From Scybalocola_A sp900557175 (GTDB taxonomy: Bacteria > Bacillota > Clostridia > Lachnospirales > Lachnospiraceae), in contig CALADH010000047.1 in NCBI GenBank assembly GCA_937890745.1, positions 30,640 through 94,639 of the forward strand: a stretch of 64,000 bases of DNA, read 5' to 3'. The position numbers and the translations under genes are program-made. The notes beneath the pieces are model-generated. The model had not been told where the DNA came from and ran no database searches. It saw only the letters and a program-made list of their open reading frames with translations. Below are positions 9,595 to 18,841 of the stretch, piece by piece; position 1 is the stretch's first letter; each line of letters opens with the position of its first letter.

Positions 9595-10424
9595 TACAGG
9601 AAGAATCTTCAATATCTAAAATATGGCGGCTTATTTATCCGATGTTTATGGCTATGGGCGTCCAGCTGATCGTATCTGCAGCCGCCGGCATGATTATTGC
9701 TGCAGGCGTCTTTGTCAATACAGTGCCGACTTCTGAAGCTTCGATGTTTACGGCACTTTCTGAGGCTTCCATACGCTATGCGGTACTGATTACAGGCATT
9801 GCCTGCCTGATTACAATTCCTCTTGCGGTTTTATTTTTCAAAAGAGACATAAAGCTTTGTAAAATCACACTGGTAAAGAAAAAAAGGCCCGCTTATTTTT
9901 GGCTGCTTCTGATTGCCTCCGGTATACTTACCTGCATCGGAAGCAATATTATTATCACCATTTCCCAGCTCGAATATATTTTTTCCGATTATAAACAGGT
10001 ATCTGAAAGCCTTTATTCCGGCAATTTTATTATTCAGCTTATTGTCATTGGTTTTATTGCGCCTATTTGTGAGGAGCTTATTTTCAGAGGACTCATTTAT
10101 AACAGGGCTAAAAGCTACTTCGGACCGGCGGCAGCAGCAGTGACATCGGCATTTATGTTTGCCTTTTATCACGGAAATATGCTGCAATTTATTTATGCCT
10201 TTATTATTGGTTTTATGATGGCTTACTTATACGAAAAATCCGGTACATTTCTAACACCGGTCATTTTCCATATCTGCTGCAACCTGCCGGCGCTGATTCT
10301 CCAGCAGATGCACGTTACGATTAATTCTCTTTACACAGCGGCCTATGTGGCAGCAGGCTGTGTCGGAGCCGTTATTGTCCTCTTTTTGCTTATGAGAAAA
10401 AGCCTTATGTCGAAAGATTTATAG
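9591..10424 (+). CDS. CPBP-family intramembrane metalloprotease (CAAX protease-like), TTG start
   Basis: A 277-residue polytopic membrane protein of the ABI/CPBP family. The three signature motifs are present: EELIFRG near residue 162 (Glu-Glu and Arg), FYHGN near 192 and IFHICCN near 226. Relatives cleave membrane peptides or mature and protect against bacteriocins. Translation starts at a TTG at 9591 behind AAAGGAG and overlaps the permease stop, making it the last gene of the regulator/kinase/ABC operon. A role in peptide processing or immunity is plausible from this context but unproven. Confidence 0.88.
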   Translation: MIQEESSISKIWRLIYPMFMAMGVQLIVSAAAGMIIAAGVFVNTVPTSEASMFTALSEASIRYAVLITGIACLITIPLAVLFFKRDIKLCKITLVKKKRPAYFWLLLIASGILTCIGSNIIITISQLEYIFSDYKQVSESLYSGNFIIQLIVIGFIAPICEELIFRGLIYNRAKSYFGPAAAAVTSAFMFAFYHGNMLQFIYAFIIGFMMAYLYEKSGTFLTPVIFHICCNLPALILQQMHVTINSLYTAAYVAAGCVGAVIVLFLLMRKSLMSKDL

Positions 10425-10505
10425 CGGACAGTCATTGCAGACTTATCAAAAATCTTTTATAATAAACATATGCACAATTTATATGGCGGCCAACATATAA
10501 AACCA

Positions 10506-10562
10506 TTGACAAGCAAAAAAAAATCATGTAATATAAACATAAGTTCGAAGAACAGCCGTTCG
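10506..10562 (+). promoter_or_regulatory. recA promoter with LexA (SOS) box
   Basis: TTGACA (10506-10511), 17 bases, then TAATAT (10529-10534) preceded by TG. Just downstream, AGAACAGCCGTTCG (10549-10562) matches the Gram-positive LexA box GAAC-N4-GTTC. Placement at or after the start point fits repression that is lifted on LexA cleavage; lexA lies at 38091 in the same window. Confidence 0.8.
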
Positions 10563-10593
10563 ATTTTTAAAGAAAGTAAGAGGATGAGTACAT

Positions 10594-11682
10594 ATGGAAA
10601 AGAATACTGCAAAAACAGGCGGCGCCGTGCCAAACAGTGAAAAATTAAAAGCACTTGATGCCGCATTATCAAAGATAGAAAAGGATTTCGGAAAAGGCTC
10701 TGTCATGAAGCTTGGCGATAAAGGCACTTCAATGGACGTGGAGACTGTGCCGACAGGCGCCTTAAGCCTTGACCTTGCACTCGGTCTCGGAGGCGTTCCT
10801 AAAGGACGTATTATTGAGATTTACGGGCCGGAATCATCCGGTAAGACGACCGTTACACTGCATATGGTTGCCGAAGTTCAAAAGCGGGGCGGTATCGCCG
10901 GCTTTATCGATGCCGAGCACGCACTTGACCCGGTTTACGCCAAGAATATCGGTGTTGATATTGAAAATCTTTACATATCCCAGCCGGACAACGGCGAGCA
11001 GGCATTAGAGATCACTGAGACGATGGTACGCTCCGGTGCTATTGATATTATCGTTGTCGATTCTGTTGCCGCACTTGTGCCAAAAGCCGAGATTGAGGGC
11101 GATATGGGTGATTCCCACGTCGGTCTTCAGGCACGTCTGATGTCCCAGGCACTCAGAAAGCTGACCGCTGTCATAAGCAAGTCCAACTGTGTCGTTATTT
11201 TTATCAACCAGCTCCGTGAAAAAGTCGGCGTGATGTTTGGTAATCCTGAGACGACAACCGGCGGACGTGCGCTAAAGTTCTATTCTTCAGTCCGCATGGA
11301 TATCCGACGGATCGAAGCCTTAAAGCAGGGCGGAGAGATTGTCGGCAACCGTACCCGCGTTAAAGTCGTTAAGAATAAGATTGCACCGCCTTTCAGGGAA
11401 GCCGAATTTGACATTATGTTCGGTAAAGGCATTTCAAAAGAAGGCGATGTTTTAGACCTTGCGGCAAACATCGGCATTGTCAACAAAAGCGGTGCATGGT
11501 ATTCCTATAATGACGCTAAAATCGGTCAGGGGCGCGAGAATACAAAGCAGTATTTAACTGAGCATCCGGAAGTGCTTGCAGAGCTTGACCATAAAGTGCG
11601 CGTCCATTATGGGCTTGAAGCCGATGAAAACGCAGCGGACACACCACTCGCAGCTGCCGGCGAAAAGACAGACGGAGAATAA
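10594..11682 (+). CDS. recA: recombinase RecA
   Basis: A 362-residue RecA: Walker A GPESSGKTT near residue 78, the DAEHALDPVYA block, IIVVDSVAALVPKAEI (Walker B), the L2-loop region NQLREKVGVMFGNPETTTGG and a typical acidic, alanine-rich tail. It forms the strand-exchange filament on single-stranded DNA and promotes LexA self-cleavage. The ATG follows an AGAGGATG Shine-Dalgarno. recX starts three bases after the stop, giving the usual recA-recX pair. Confidence 0.98.
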   Translation: MEKNTAKTGGAVPNSEKLKALDAALSKIEKDFGKGSVMKLGDKGTSMDVETVPTGALSLDLALGLGGVPKGRIIEIYGPESSGKTTVTLHMVAEVQKRGGIAGFIDAEHALDPVYAKNIGVDIENLYISQPDNGEQALEITETMVRSGAIDIIVVDSVAALVPKAEIEGDMGDSHVGLQARLMSQALRKLTAVISKSNCVVIFINQLREKVGVMFGNPETTTGGRALKFYSSVRMDIRRIEALKQGGEIVGNRTRVKVVKNKIAPPFREAEFDIMFGKGISKEGDVLDLAANIGIVNKSGAWYSYNDAKIGQGRENTKQYLTEHPEVLAELDHKVRVHYGLEADENAADTPLAAAGEKTDGE

Positions 11683-11685
11683 TTT

Positions 11686-12306
11686 ATGATTATTACTGAC
11701 CTTGAACCCATCACAAAAACAAAAGTAAAAGTCTTTATTGATGAAGAATTTGCATTTGTGCTCACAAATGCAGAGCTTGCCATGTTAGAACTTTCTGCTG
11801 GCAGCGCCATTGATGACGCACTTTATACACATATTACAAAAGAGCTTCTTCTTAAACATGCAAAACTTAAAGCGATGAATCTTTTAAAAGCGAGAGATTA
11901 TACGGAATCAGGGCTCAGAGATAAGTTAAAGGCGGATTTTTATCCGCCTTTCTTGATTGACGAGGCTATCCGCTACGTAAAGTCTTATCATTACATTGAT
12001 GATGCCCGCTTTATTGACAATTTCTGCCGTCTGAATAAGGATACGATGAGCCGTCAGATGCTCATTTTTAAACTAAAGCAAAAAGGCGCGCCGTCAGAAC
12101 TGATTTCAGAATATATGGACAGCCTCGAAACTGACAGCCGCCCCCAGCTTCTGCGCCTTATTAAGAGCAAATGCGGCGGCAGCATCCGGGAAACACTTGC
12201 TGATGCTGGTAAAAAGCAAAAGCTCATGGGCTTTCTTCTTGGAAAAGGTTATACATACAGCGAAATTAAAGAAGCACTTCGTGCCGCCGGGGAAGACGGC
12301 GCATAA
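11686..12306 (+). CDS. recX: regulatory protein RecX
   Basis: A 206-residue RecX, which binds inside the RecA filament and tunes its activity. Three-helix repeats are evident: LLKARDYTESGLRDKL, IRYVKSYHYIDDARFIDNF and MLIFKLKQKGAP. The length and the position directly after recA agree. It has no promoter of its own in the 3-base gap, so it should be co-induced with recA in the SOS response. Confidence 0.93.
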   Translation: MIITDLEPITKTKVKVFIDEEFAFVLTNAELAMLELSAGSAIDDALYTHITKELLLKHAKLKAMNLLKARDYTESGLRDKLKADFYPPFLIDEAIRYVKSYHYIDDARFIDNFCRLNKDTMSRQMLIFKLKQKGAPSELISEYMDSLETDSRPQLLRLIKSKCGGSIRETLADAGKKQKLMGFLLGKGYTYSEIKEALRAAGEDGA

Positions 12307-12363
12307 ATCGAATTAAAAAAGTAACTTCAAAAAAATAGACCGCAAAAGAAATCTGAAATTTAC

Positions 12364-12424
12364 TTGACATAAGTTATGAAAAAGTATAAAATTAATTTGT
12401 TGTGAATTTGTGCTTTTGCACAAA
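12364..12424 (+). promoter_or_regulatory. rny promoter and 5'-terminal hairpin
   Basis: TTGACA (12364-12369), 17 bases, TAAAAT (12387-12392). About ten bases past the expected start point, TTTGTGC (12407-12413) and GCACAAA (12418-12424) form a perfect 7-bp stem with a TTTT loop. Closer to the gene, the palindrome AGGTGCACCT (12446-12455) overlaps the Shine-Dalgarno. Confidence 0.75.
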
Positions 12425-12456
12425 AATACAGCAAAATTTAATAGGGAGGTGCACCT

Positions 12457-14013
12457 GTGCCAACACCAGTTATAGTTACAATAGCTGTTGTTATTGCTGT
12501 AGTTATTACTGCACTGATTGCTTGGAACGTGGCAATTTCTTATAGAAAGAAAGTTGTAGAAGCCAAAATCGGAAGCGCTGAGGAAAAGGCCCGTGAAATT
12601 ATTGACGAAGCCATGAAAACAGCGGAAACCAAAAAACGTGAAGGCATGCTTGAACTCAAAGAAGAAGCGTTAAAGAACAAAAACGAACTTGAACGCGAGA
12701 GCAGAGAGCGCAGAAGTGAATTACAAAAGTATGAGAAGCGTGTTCTTTCCAAAGAGGAGTCATTAGACCGCAAGGCCGACGCCCTTGAGAAGAAAGAAAA
12801 CCAGCTTTCTGCACGGGAAGACAGATTAAACCGTCAGAAACAGGAAGTGGAAGCTCTCAGTGAACAGCGCGTACAGGAACTTGAAAGAATCTCAGGATTA
12901 ACCTCCGAACAAGCAAAAGAATATCTTTTAAAAACTGTTGAAGATGAAGTCAAACATGAAACGGCCATGATGATTAAAGACATGGAAGCAAAGGCCAAAG
13001 AGGAAGCCAACAAAAAAGCGAAGGATTATGTAGTGACAGCCATTCAGAAGTGTGCTGCAGATCATGTTTCCGAAGCGACAATTTCTGTCGTTCCTCTGCC
13101 TAATGATGAGATGAAAGGACGTATCATCGGACGCGAGGGACGTAATATCCGTACACTCGAAACGATGACCGGCATTGATTTAATTATTGATGATACACCG
13201 GAAGCCGTGATTTTATCAAGCTTCGATCCAATCCGCCGAGAGGTTGCCCGCATTGCGCTTGAAAAGCTCATTGTGGACGGTCGTATCCATCCGGCAAGAA
13301 TTGAGGAAATGGTCGAAAAAGCTCAAAAAGAAGTTGAACAGATGATTCGCGAGGAAGGTGAGAATGCAACACTTGAGGTCGGCGTTCACGGTATTCACCC
13401 TGAGCTTGTCCGTCTGCTTGGAAAGATGAAATTCCGTACAAGCTATGGACAGAATGCCTTAAAGCATTCTATCGAGGTTGCACAATTATCCGGTCTTTTG
13501 GCTGCCGAAATCGGCGTAGATGTACGCACTGCAAAGCGTGCAGGTCTTCTCCATGATATCGGTAAATCCGTAGACCACGAAATGGAAGGCTCTCATATTC
13601 AGATTGGCGTTGACTTATGCCGCAAGTATAAGGAATCTGCCATCGTTATTAATGCTGTTGAATCACATCACGGCGATGTTGAGCCAGCTTCACTGATTGC
13701 TTGCATTGTACAGGCTGCCGATACAATTTCAGCAGCACGTCCGGGTGCAAGACGTGAGACATTGGAAACATACACAAACAGGTTAAAACAATTAGAAGAT
13801 ATTGCAAACGGATTCAAAGGCGTTGATAAATCTTTTGCTATTCAGGCAGGTAGAGAAATCCGAGTAATGGTAGTTCCTGATCAGGTAAGCGACGCAGATA
13901 TGATTCTTATGGCACGCGATATTTCAAAACAGATCGAGTCTGAATTGGAATATCCGGGACAGATTAAAGTCAATGTAATACGTGAATCACGTGTTACCGA
14001 CTATGCGAAGTAA
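12457..14013 (+). CDS. rny: ribonuclease Y, GTG start
   Basis: A 518-residue membrane-anchored endoribonuclease that initiates mRNA decay. An N-terminal membrane helix is followed by a long, charged, Glu/Lys/Arg-rich coiled coil (about residues 30-200), a KH domain containing GRIIGREGRNIRTLE, and an HD domain with HDIGKSVDHE near residue 366. The length matches the roughly 520 residues usual for RNase Y. The GTG follows GGGAGGTG. In many Clostridia spoVS and miaB lie between rny and mutS; here only a hairpin does. Confidence 0.97.
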   Translation: MPTPVIVTIAVVIAVVITALIAWNVAISYRKKVVEAKIGSAEEKAREIIDEAMKTAETKKREGMLELKEEALKNKNELERESRERRSELQKYEKRVLSKEESLDRKADALEKKENQLSAREDRLNRQKQEVEALSEQRVQELERISGLTSEQAKEYLLKTVEDEVKHETAMMIKDMEAKAKEEANKKAKDYVVTAIQKCAADHVSEATISVVPLPNDEMKGRIIGREGRNIRTLETMTGIDLIIDDTPEAVILSSFDPIRREVARIALEKLIVDGRIHPARIEEMVEKAQKEVEQMIREEGENATLEVGVHGIHPELVRLLGKMKFRTSYGQNALKHSIEVAQLSGLLAAEIGVDVRTAKRAGLLHDIGKSVDHEMEGSHIQIGVDLCRKYKESAIVINAVESHHGDVEPASLIACIVQAADTISAARPGARRETLETYTNRLKQLEDIANGFKGVDKSFAIQAGREIRVMVVPDQVSDADMILMARDISKQIESELEYPGQIKVNVIRESRVTDYAK

Positions 14014-14049
14014 CTCCTGCAATAACACCAAAAACAAAAATATGATTTC

Positions 14050-14090
14050 AAATCCCGCATGCATCGATATGGTGTATGCGGGATTTTAAA
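14050..14090 (+). terminator. probable terminator after rny
   Basis: AAATCCCGCAT (14050-14060) pairs with ATGCGGGATTT (14076-14086), the stem extending inward with wobble pairs. The T tract is short (TTTTAAAAT), so it may also act as an mRNA 3' end. Confidence 0.65.
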
Positions 14091-14118
14091 ATAAACGAAA
14101 TGAAAACGGAGGAAGTCA

Positions 14119-16797
14119 ATGGCACCTTTAACACCAATGATGAAACAATATATGGAAATTAAAGCTCAGTACAAGGATTGCATTTTATTCTACCGGCTGG
14201 GCGATTTTTACGAAATGTTTTTTGAAGATGCCCTGACAGCATCAAAAGAACTTGAAATCACACTGACAGGTAAAGACTGCGGACAGGCCGAGCGGGCGCC
14301 GATGTGCGGCGTGCCTTACCATGCCGTCGATATTTACTTAAATAAACTTATCGAAAAGGGCTATAAGGTTGCCATCTGCGAGCAGGTAGAAGATCCGAAA
14401 ACAACGAAGGGTATCGTAAAACGCGAGGTTATCCGCATTGTCACACCGGGTACAAACTTAAACATACAGGCATTAGATGAAACAAAAAATAATTACCTGA
14501 TGTGCATTGTTTATTTTGGCGACAGCATCGGCATATCTACCGCCGATGTTTCAACCGGTGATTATTATGTCACTGAAGTTGATTCCGGCAAAAAGCTTAT
14601 TGATGAAATCACAAAATATGCTCCGGCTGAAATTATCCACAACGACTATTTTATGATGAGCGGCGTTGATTTGGAAGACATTAAAAACAGACTCGGTATT
14701 TCTGTTTCCGTACTCGACAAATGGTATACTGACGAAGCTTTGTGCATCGATAAATTAAAAAATCACTTTCACGTTTCTGTTCTTGACGGTCTTGGTATCA
14801 GCGATTATCCGGCCGGAACTATTGCCGCCGGCGCTCTTTTACAATATTTATACGAAACTCAGAAAAATGCTCTGACACATTTAACGCATCTGACACCGTA
14901 TAATTCTGGAAAATATATGATTATCGACAGTGCCACACGGCGAAATCTTGAACTTTTGGAAACACTTCGCGAAAAGCAGAAGCGCGGCTCTCTTTTATGG
15001 GTACTTGACAAAACAAAGACGGCTATGGGCGCACGGCTTTTGCGTACCTTTATTGAACAGCCCTACGTTGATGCTGTACAAATTGAAGCGCGGCTTGATG
15101 CTGTCGAAGAATTAAGCAATGATATGATTACGAGAGAGGAGCTGCGCGAATACTTAAACCCGATTTATGACCTTGAACGTCTTATAAGCCGCATCAGCTA
15201 TAAATCTGCCAATCCGAGAGATCTGATTGCTTTTAAAAATTCGCTTGCCATGATTCCACACGTCAAATATCTGATGGAAAGCTTTAAATCAGGAGAGCTT
15301 GCAAAAACATATGCACAGCTCGACAGTCTTGAAGATATATGCAGCCTTATCGAAGCCGCCATTAATGATGATCCGCCCCTAGCCTTAAAAGACGGCGGGA
15401 TTATAAAAGAAGGCTTTAACGAAGATATCGATAAATACCGCGGTGCAAAGACCGAGGGCAAGCAGTGGCTTTCCGAACTCGAAGCGAGGGAAAAAGAAAA
15501 AACAGGCATTAAAAACTTAAGGATCAAATACAACAAAGTTTTTGGCTATTATCTTGAGGTTACAAATTCTTACAAGGATCTTGTACCAAAAGACTGGACA
15601 AGACGTCAGACGCTCGCCAATGCAGAGCGCTATATCACCCCTGAATTAAAGGAGCTTGAAGATATTATCCTTGGGGCAGAGGACAAGCTGTTTTCCCTTG
15701 AATATGACATTTTCTCCGCTATCAGAGATAAGATTGCGGGAGAAGTTTTAAGAATCCAGCAGACAGCCAAGGCACTTGCCAAAATCGACGTCTATGCCTC
15801 TCTCGCCCATGTGGCCTGTGCCGGCGGCTATGTCCGTCCAAAAATCAACACAAAAGGCCGGATTGATATTAAGGGCGGCAGACATCCCGTTGTTGAAAAA
15901 ATGACCGGTGACGGCTTTATCGATAACGATACTTATTTAGACAGCGATAAGCACCGGATGGCAATTATTACAGGACCGAATATGGCCGGAAAATCCACCT
16001 ACATGCGTCAGACGGCACTTATTGTTCTTATGGCGCAGATTGGCAGCTTTGTCCCTGCCTCATACGCTGACATCGGCATTGTTGACCGCATTTTTACCCG
16101 TGTCGGTGCCTCCGATGACCTTGCAAGCGGACAAAGTACCTTTATGGTCGAAATGACCGAGGTTGCCAATATTTTACGCAACGCTACAAAAAACAGTCTT
16201 GTCGTTCTTGACGAAATCGGCCGCGGTACAAGTACATTCGATGGCCTGAGTATTGCATGGGCCGTTGTCGAATACATCAGTAATCCAAAGCTTATCGGTG
16301 CCAAAACGCTTTTTGCCACCCACTACCATGAACTGACAGAGCTTGAGGGCAAGCTTGACAGTGTTCATAACTACTGTATCGCTGTCAGTGAGCAGGGCGA
16401 TGATATTATCTTTTTAAGAAAAATTGTCAAGGGCGGTGCTGATAAAAGCTACGGTATTCAGGTAGCAAAGCTTGCCGGCGTACCTGCGCCTGTCATCGAG
16501 CGCGCCAAGGATTTGGTGGAGGAATTAAGCAACGCGGATATTTCTTACCGCGCCAAAGAAATTGAAACGGCTGATTTAAAAGCATCCGCCCGCAAAAAAA
16601 GCCAAAAGAATGATGACGACGGACAGTATTCTCTTTTTGATGCACCAAAGGCAGAAAAATCGCCGAAAGAAACCGACGCATTTGCCGGTGCAAAGCAGCA
16701 TGTTTTAGACGAAATTGCATCAATGGATATTTCCAATATGACGCCGATGGATGCCTTAAACGCACTTTTTTCAATGCAGAAAACACTAAAGTCCTAA
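14119..16797 (+). CDS. mutS: DNA mismatch repair protein MutS
   Basis: An 892-residue MutS. The mismatch-recognition motif Phe-x-Glu is in GDFYEMFFEDA near residue 31. The ATPase shows Walker A TGPNMAGKSTYMRQ near residue 617, then DDLASGQSTFMVEM, the Walker B LVVLDEIGRGTSTFDG, and FATHYHELTELE. The C-terminal tail (SISNM..MDALNALF-like) is the usual clamp/tetramerisation end. It opens the mutS-mutL-miaA-ynbB operon, with MutL starting 23 bases downstream. The Shine-Dalgarno is GGAGGAAG. Confidence 0.98.
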   Translation: MAPLTPMMKQYMEIKAQYKDCILFYRLGDFYEMFFEDALTASKELEITLTGKDCGQAERAPMCGVPYHAVDIYLNKLIEKGYKVAICEQVEDPKTTKGIVKREVIRIVTPGTNLNIQALDETKNNYLMCIVYFGDSIGISTADVSTGDYYVTEVDSGKKLIDEITKYAPAEIIHNDYFMMSGVDLEDIKNRLGISVSVLDKWYTDEALCIDKLKNHFHVSVLDGLGISDYPAGTIAAGALLQYLYETQKNALTHLTHLTPYNSGKYMIIDSATRRNLELLETLREKQKRGSLLWVLDKTKTAMGARLLRTFIEQPYVDAVQIEARLDAVEELSNDMITREELREYLNPIYDLERLISRISYKSANPRDLIAFKNSLAMIPHVKYLMESFKSGELAKTYAQLDSLEDICSLIEAAINDDPPLALKDGGIIKEGFNEDIDKYRGAKTEGKQWLSELEAREKEKTGIKNLRIKYNKVFGYYLEVTNSYKDLVPKDWTRRQTLANAERYITPELKELEDIILGAEDKLFSLEYDIFSAIRDKIAGEVLRIQQTAKALAKIDVYASLAHVACAGGYVRPKINTKGRIDIKGGRHPVVEKMTGDGFIDNDTYLDSDKHRMAIITGPNMAGKSTYMRQTALIVLMAQIGSFVPASYADIGIVDRIFTRVGASDDLASGQSTFMVEMTEVANILRNATKNSLVVLDEIGRGTSTFDGLSIAWAVVEYISNPKLIGAKTLFATHYHELTELEGKLDSVHNYCIAVSEQGDDIIFLRKIVKGGADKSYGIQVAKLAGVPAPVIERAKDLVEELSNADISYRAKEIETADLKASARKKSQKNDDDGQYSLFDAPKAEKSPKETDAFAGAKQHVLDEIASMDISNMTPMDALNALFSMQKTLKS

Positions 16798-16819
16798 TTT
16801 AAAAGAAAGGTAGATACGA

Positions 16820-18826
16820 TTGTCAAAAATTAACGTTCTTGATTCCGGTACAATTAATAAAATTGCGGCGGGGGAGGTTGTTGAACGGCCGGCGTCCGTC
16901 GTCAAGGAGCTTGTCGAAAATGCCATCGACGCAAAAGCAACGGCTGTTACCGTCGAAATCAAAGACGGCGGCATCAGCCTGATCCGTATTACAGATAACG
17001 GCACAGGCATTGACAGGGATGATATTCCCATCGCCTTTTACAGACATTCCACAAGTAAAATTAAATCCGCTGAGGACTTGCTTGTTGTCTCATCCCTTGG
17101 TTTCCGCGGTGAAGCGCTCTCCAGCATTGCCGCTGTCTCTCAGATAGAGCTGATGACAAAAATCTCCGGCGCATTAACCGGTGTGCGCTATAAAATTGAA
17201 GGCGGCAAAGAAATTTCTGCCGAGGATATCGGCTGCCCGCAGGGAACAACCTTTATTGTCAGAAATCTGTTTTATAACACGCCTGCACGGCGCAAGTTTT
17301 TAAAAACAGCCATGACCGAAGCCGGCTATATAAGTGATTTAATCCACCGTCTTGCCCTTTCACACCCGGAAATTTCTTTTAAGTTTATAAACAACGGTCA
17401 GACAAAGCTGCACACAACGGGCAATATGCGTCTTAAAGACATTATTTACAATGTCTACGGCCGTGATATTACAGCAAACCTCCTCGAAGTTTCGGCAAGC
17501 GCAGGGAGCAGCAAGGTCAGCGGCTTTATCGGCAAACCGCTCATATGCCGCGGTAACCGGGCTTATGAAAATTATTTTATTAACGGACGCTATATACGCA
17601 GCGGTATTATTACAAAGGCTATCGAGGAAGCTTATAAAAACTTTATTATGGTTCATAAATATCCTCTGACAGTGCTTCATTTTACAATTGATACAGATTT
17701 CATTGACGTCAATGTTCATCCGACAAAAATGGAAATCCGTTTCAACAATAACGAAGAAATTTACCGTCTTGTTTATCATGCCGTCCGCCAGGCGCTTGAG
17801 GGACGGGAAATCATCCCTCAGGTGAGTATCGGCAGCGATGATAAAGATAAATCAAAGGCAGATGCAGAAATAAACAAAGCACCAAAGCCATCTATTCCCG
17901 AACCTTTTGAAGCGAAACGCCGGGCGGCACAATTTAAAGAAGACATACTTAAGGAAACGCCATTTAAAACAGCGCAGCTTAAAGAAACGCCGGTCCGCTA
18001 TGAAGCTGCAAAATCAATTGAAATACCGCGGCAGAATGAAACAGCGAAGCCAGAAAGCACGCCTGCACCAAAACCGGTTCAGCCGCAGCCATCATCGGCA
18101 GCATCATCAACAGCGTCAGCAGCATCAACAGTATCTGAAGCATCTGCGGCGCCGAAAGCTGCGGTGATGCAGTCTGCAATTCCTGAAAAATCTGTCACAT
18201 CAAGCCAGATTTCTCTTTTTGAGACGCCGCTGCTTTCTAAAGCAGCGCGGCCGTCCCATAAGCTGATCGGGCAGGTGTTTGATACATACTGGATTGTGGA
18301 ATATGACGGCAAATTATTTATTATCGACCAGCACGCCGCCCACGAAAAAGTTCTCTATGAAAAAATATTTGCCCGCTATAAGGAAAATAGGCCATCATCC
18401 CAGATTTTACAACCGCCGATGATTTTATCATTATCTATGAAGGAAGCCGTTGCTGTCAAAGAGCATATGGAAAGCTTCACATCCCTCGGTTTTGAAATCG
18501 AACCTTTCGGTGGCAATGAATATGCTGTCAGGGCAGTGCCGATGGAACTTTACGGCTTTGACGCCAAGGATATCATGATTGAAATGATCGACCAGCTGAC
18601 ATCTGAAACCGGACGTTTCAATGATGATATGATTGCAGACAGACTGGCAACGACGGCATGTAAAGCGGCTGTCAAAGGAAATCAGAAGCTTTCATTAAAA
18701 GAGGCTGACGCGCTGATCGAGCTTCTTTTGCAGGCTGAAAATCCTTATACGTGCCCTCACGGCCGCCCGACAATTATCGCAATGAGCAAATACGAACTTG
18801 AAAAGAAATTTAAACGTATTCAATAA
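16820..18826 (+). CDS. mutL: DNA mismatch repair endonuclease MutL, TTG start
   Basis: A 668-residue MutL. The GHKL ATPase motifs are ELVENAIDAKA, DNGTGI and LGFRGEAL. A Pro/Ala/Ser-rich linker (about residues 350-460) connects to a C-terminal domain with DQHAAHEKVLYE and CPHGRP, the metal-binding nicking-endonuclease motif of MutL proteins from bacteria that lack MutH. The start is a TTG at 16820 with AAAGG upstream. The linker is low complexity, with repeated Ala and Ser. Confidence 0.97.
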   Translation: MSKINVLDSGTINKIAAGEVVERPASVVKELVENAIDAKATAVTVEIKDGGISLIRITDNGTGIDRDDIPIAFYRHSTSKIKSAEDLLVVSSLGFRGEALSSIAAVSQIELMTKISGALTGVRYKIEGGKEISAEDIGCPQGTTFIVRNLFYNTPARRKFLKTAMTEAGYISDLIHRLALSHPEISFKFINNGQTKLHTTGNMRLKDIIYNVYGRDITANLLEVSASAGSSKVSGFIGKPLICRGNRAYENYFINGRYIRSGIITKAIEEAYKNFIMVHKYPLTVLHFTIDTDFIDVNVHPTKMEIRFNNNEEIYRLVYHAVRQALEGREIIPQVSIGSDDKDKSKADAEINKAPKPSIPEPFEAKRRAAQFKEDILKETPFKTAQLKETPVRYEAAKSIEIPRQNETAKPESTPAPKPVQPQPSSAASSTASAASTVSEASAAPKAAVMQSAIPEKSVTSSQISLFETPLLSKAARPSHKLIGQVFDTYWIVEYDGKLFIIDQHAAHEKVLYEKIFARYKENRPSSQILQPPMILSLSMKEAVAVKEHMESFTSLGFEIEPFGGNEYAVRAVPMELYGFDAKDIMIEMIDQLTSETGRFNDDMIADRLATTACKAAVKGNQKLSLKEADALIELLLQAENPYTCPHGRPTIIAMSKYELEKKFKRIQ

Positions 18827-18841
18827 CGGATGGAGGAACCT

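Noticed and set aside
18050..18140. Tandem-repeat-like Ala/Ser codons in mutL
   Set aside because: This is the low-complexity linker usual in MutL between ATPase and endonuclease domains, not a separate repeat element.
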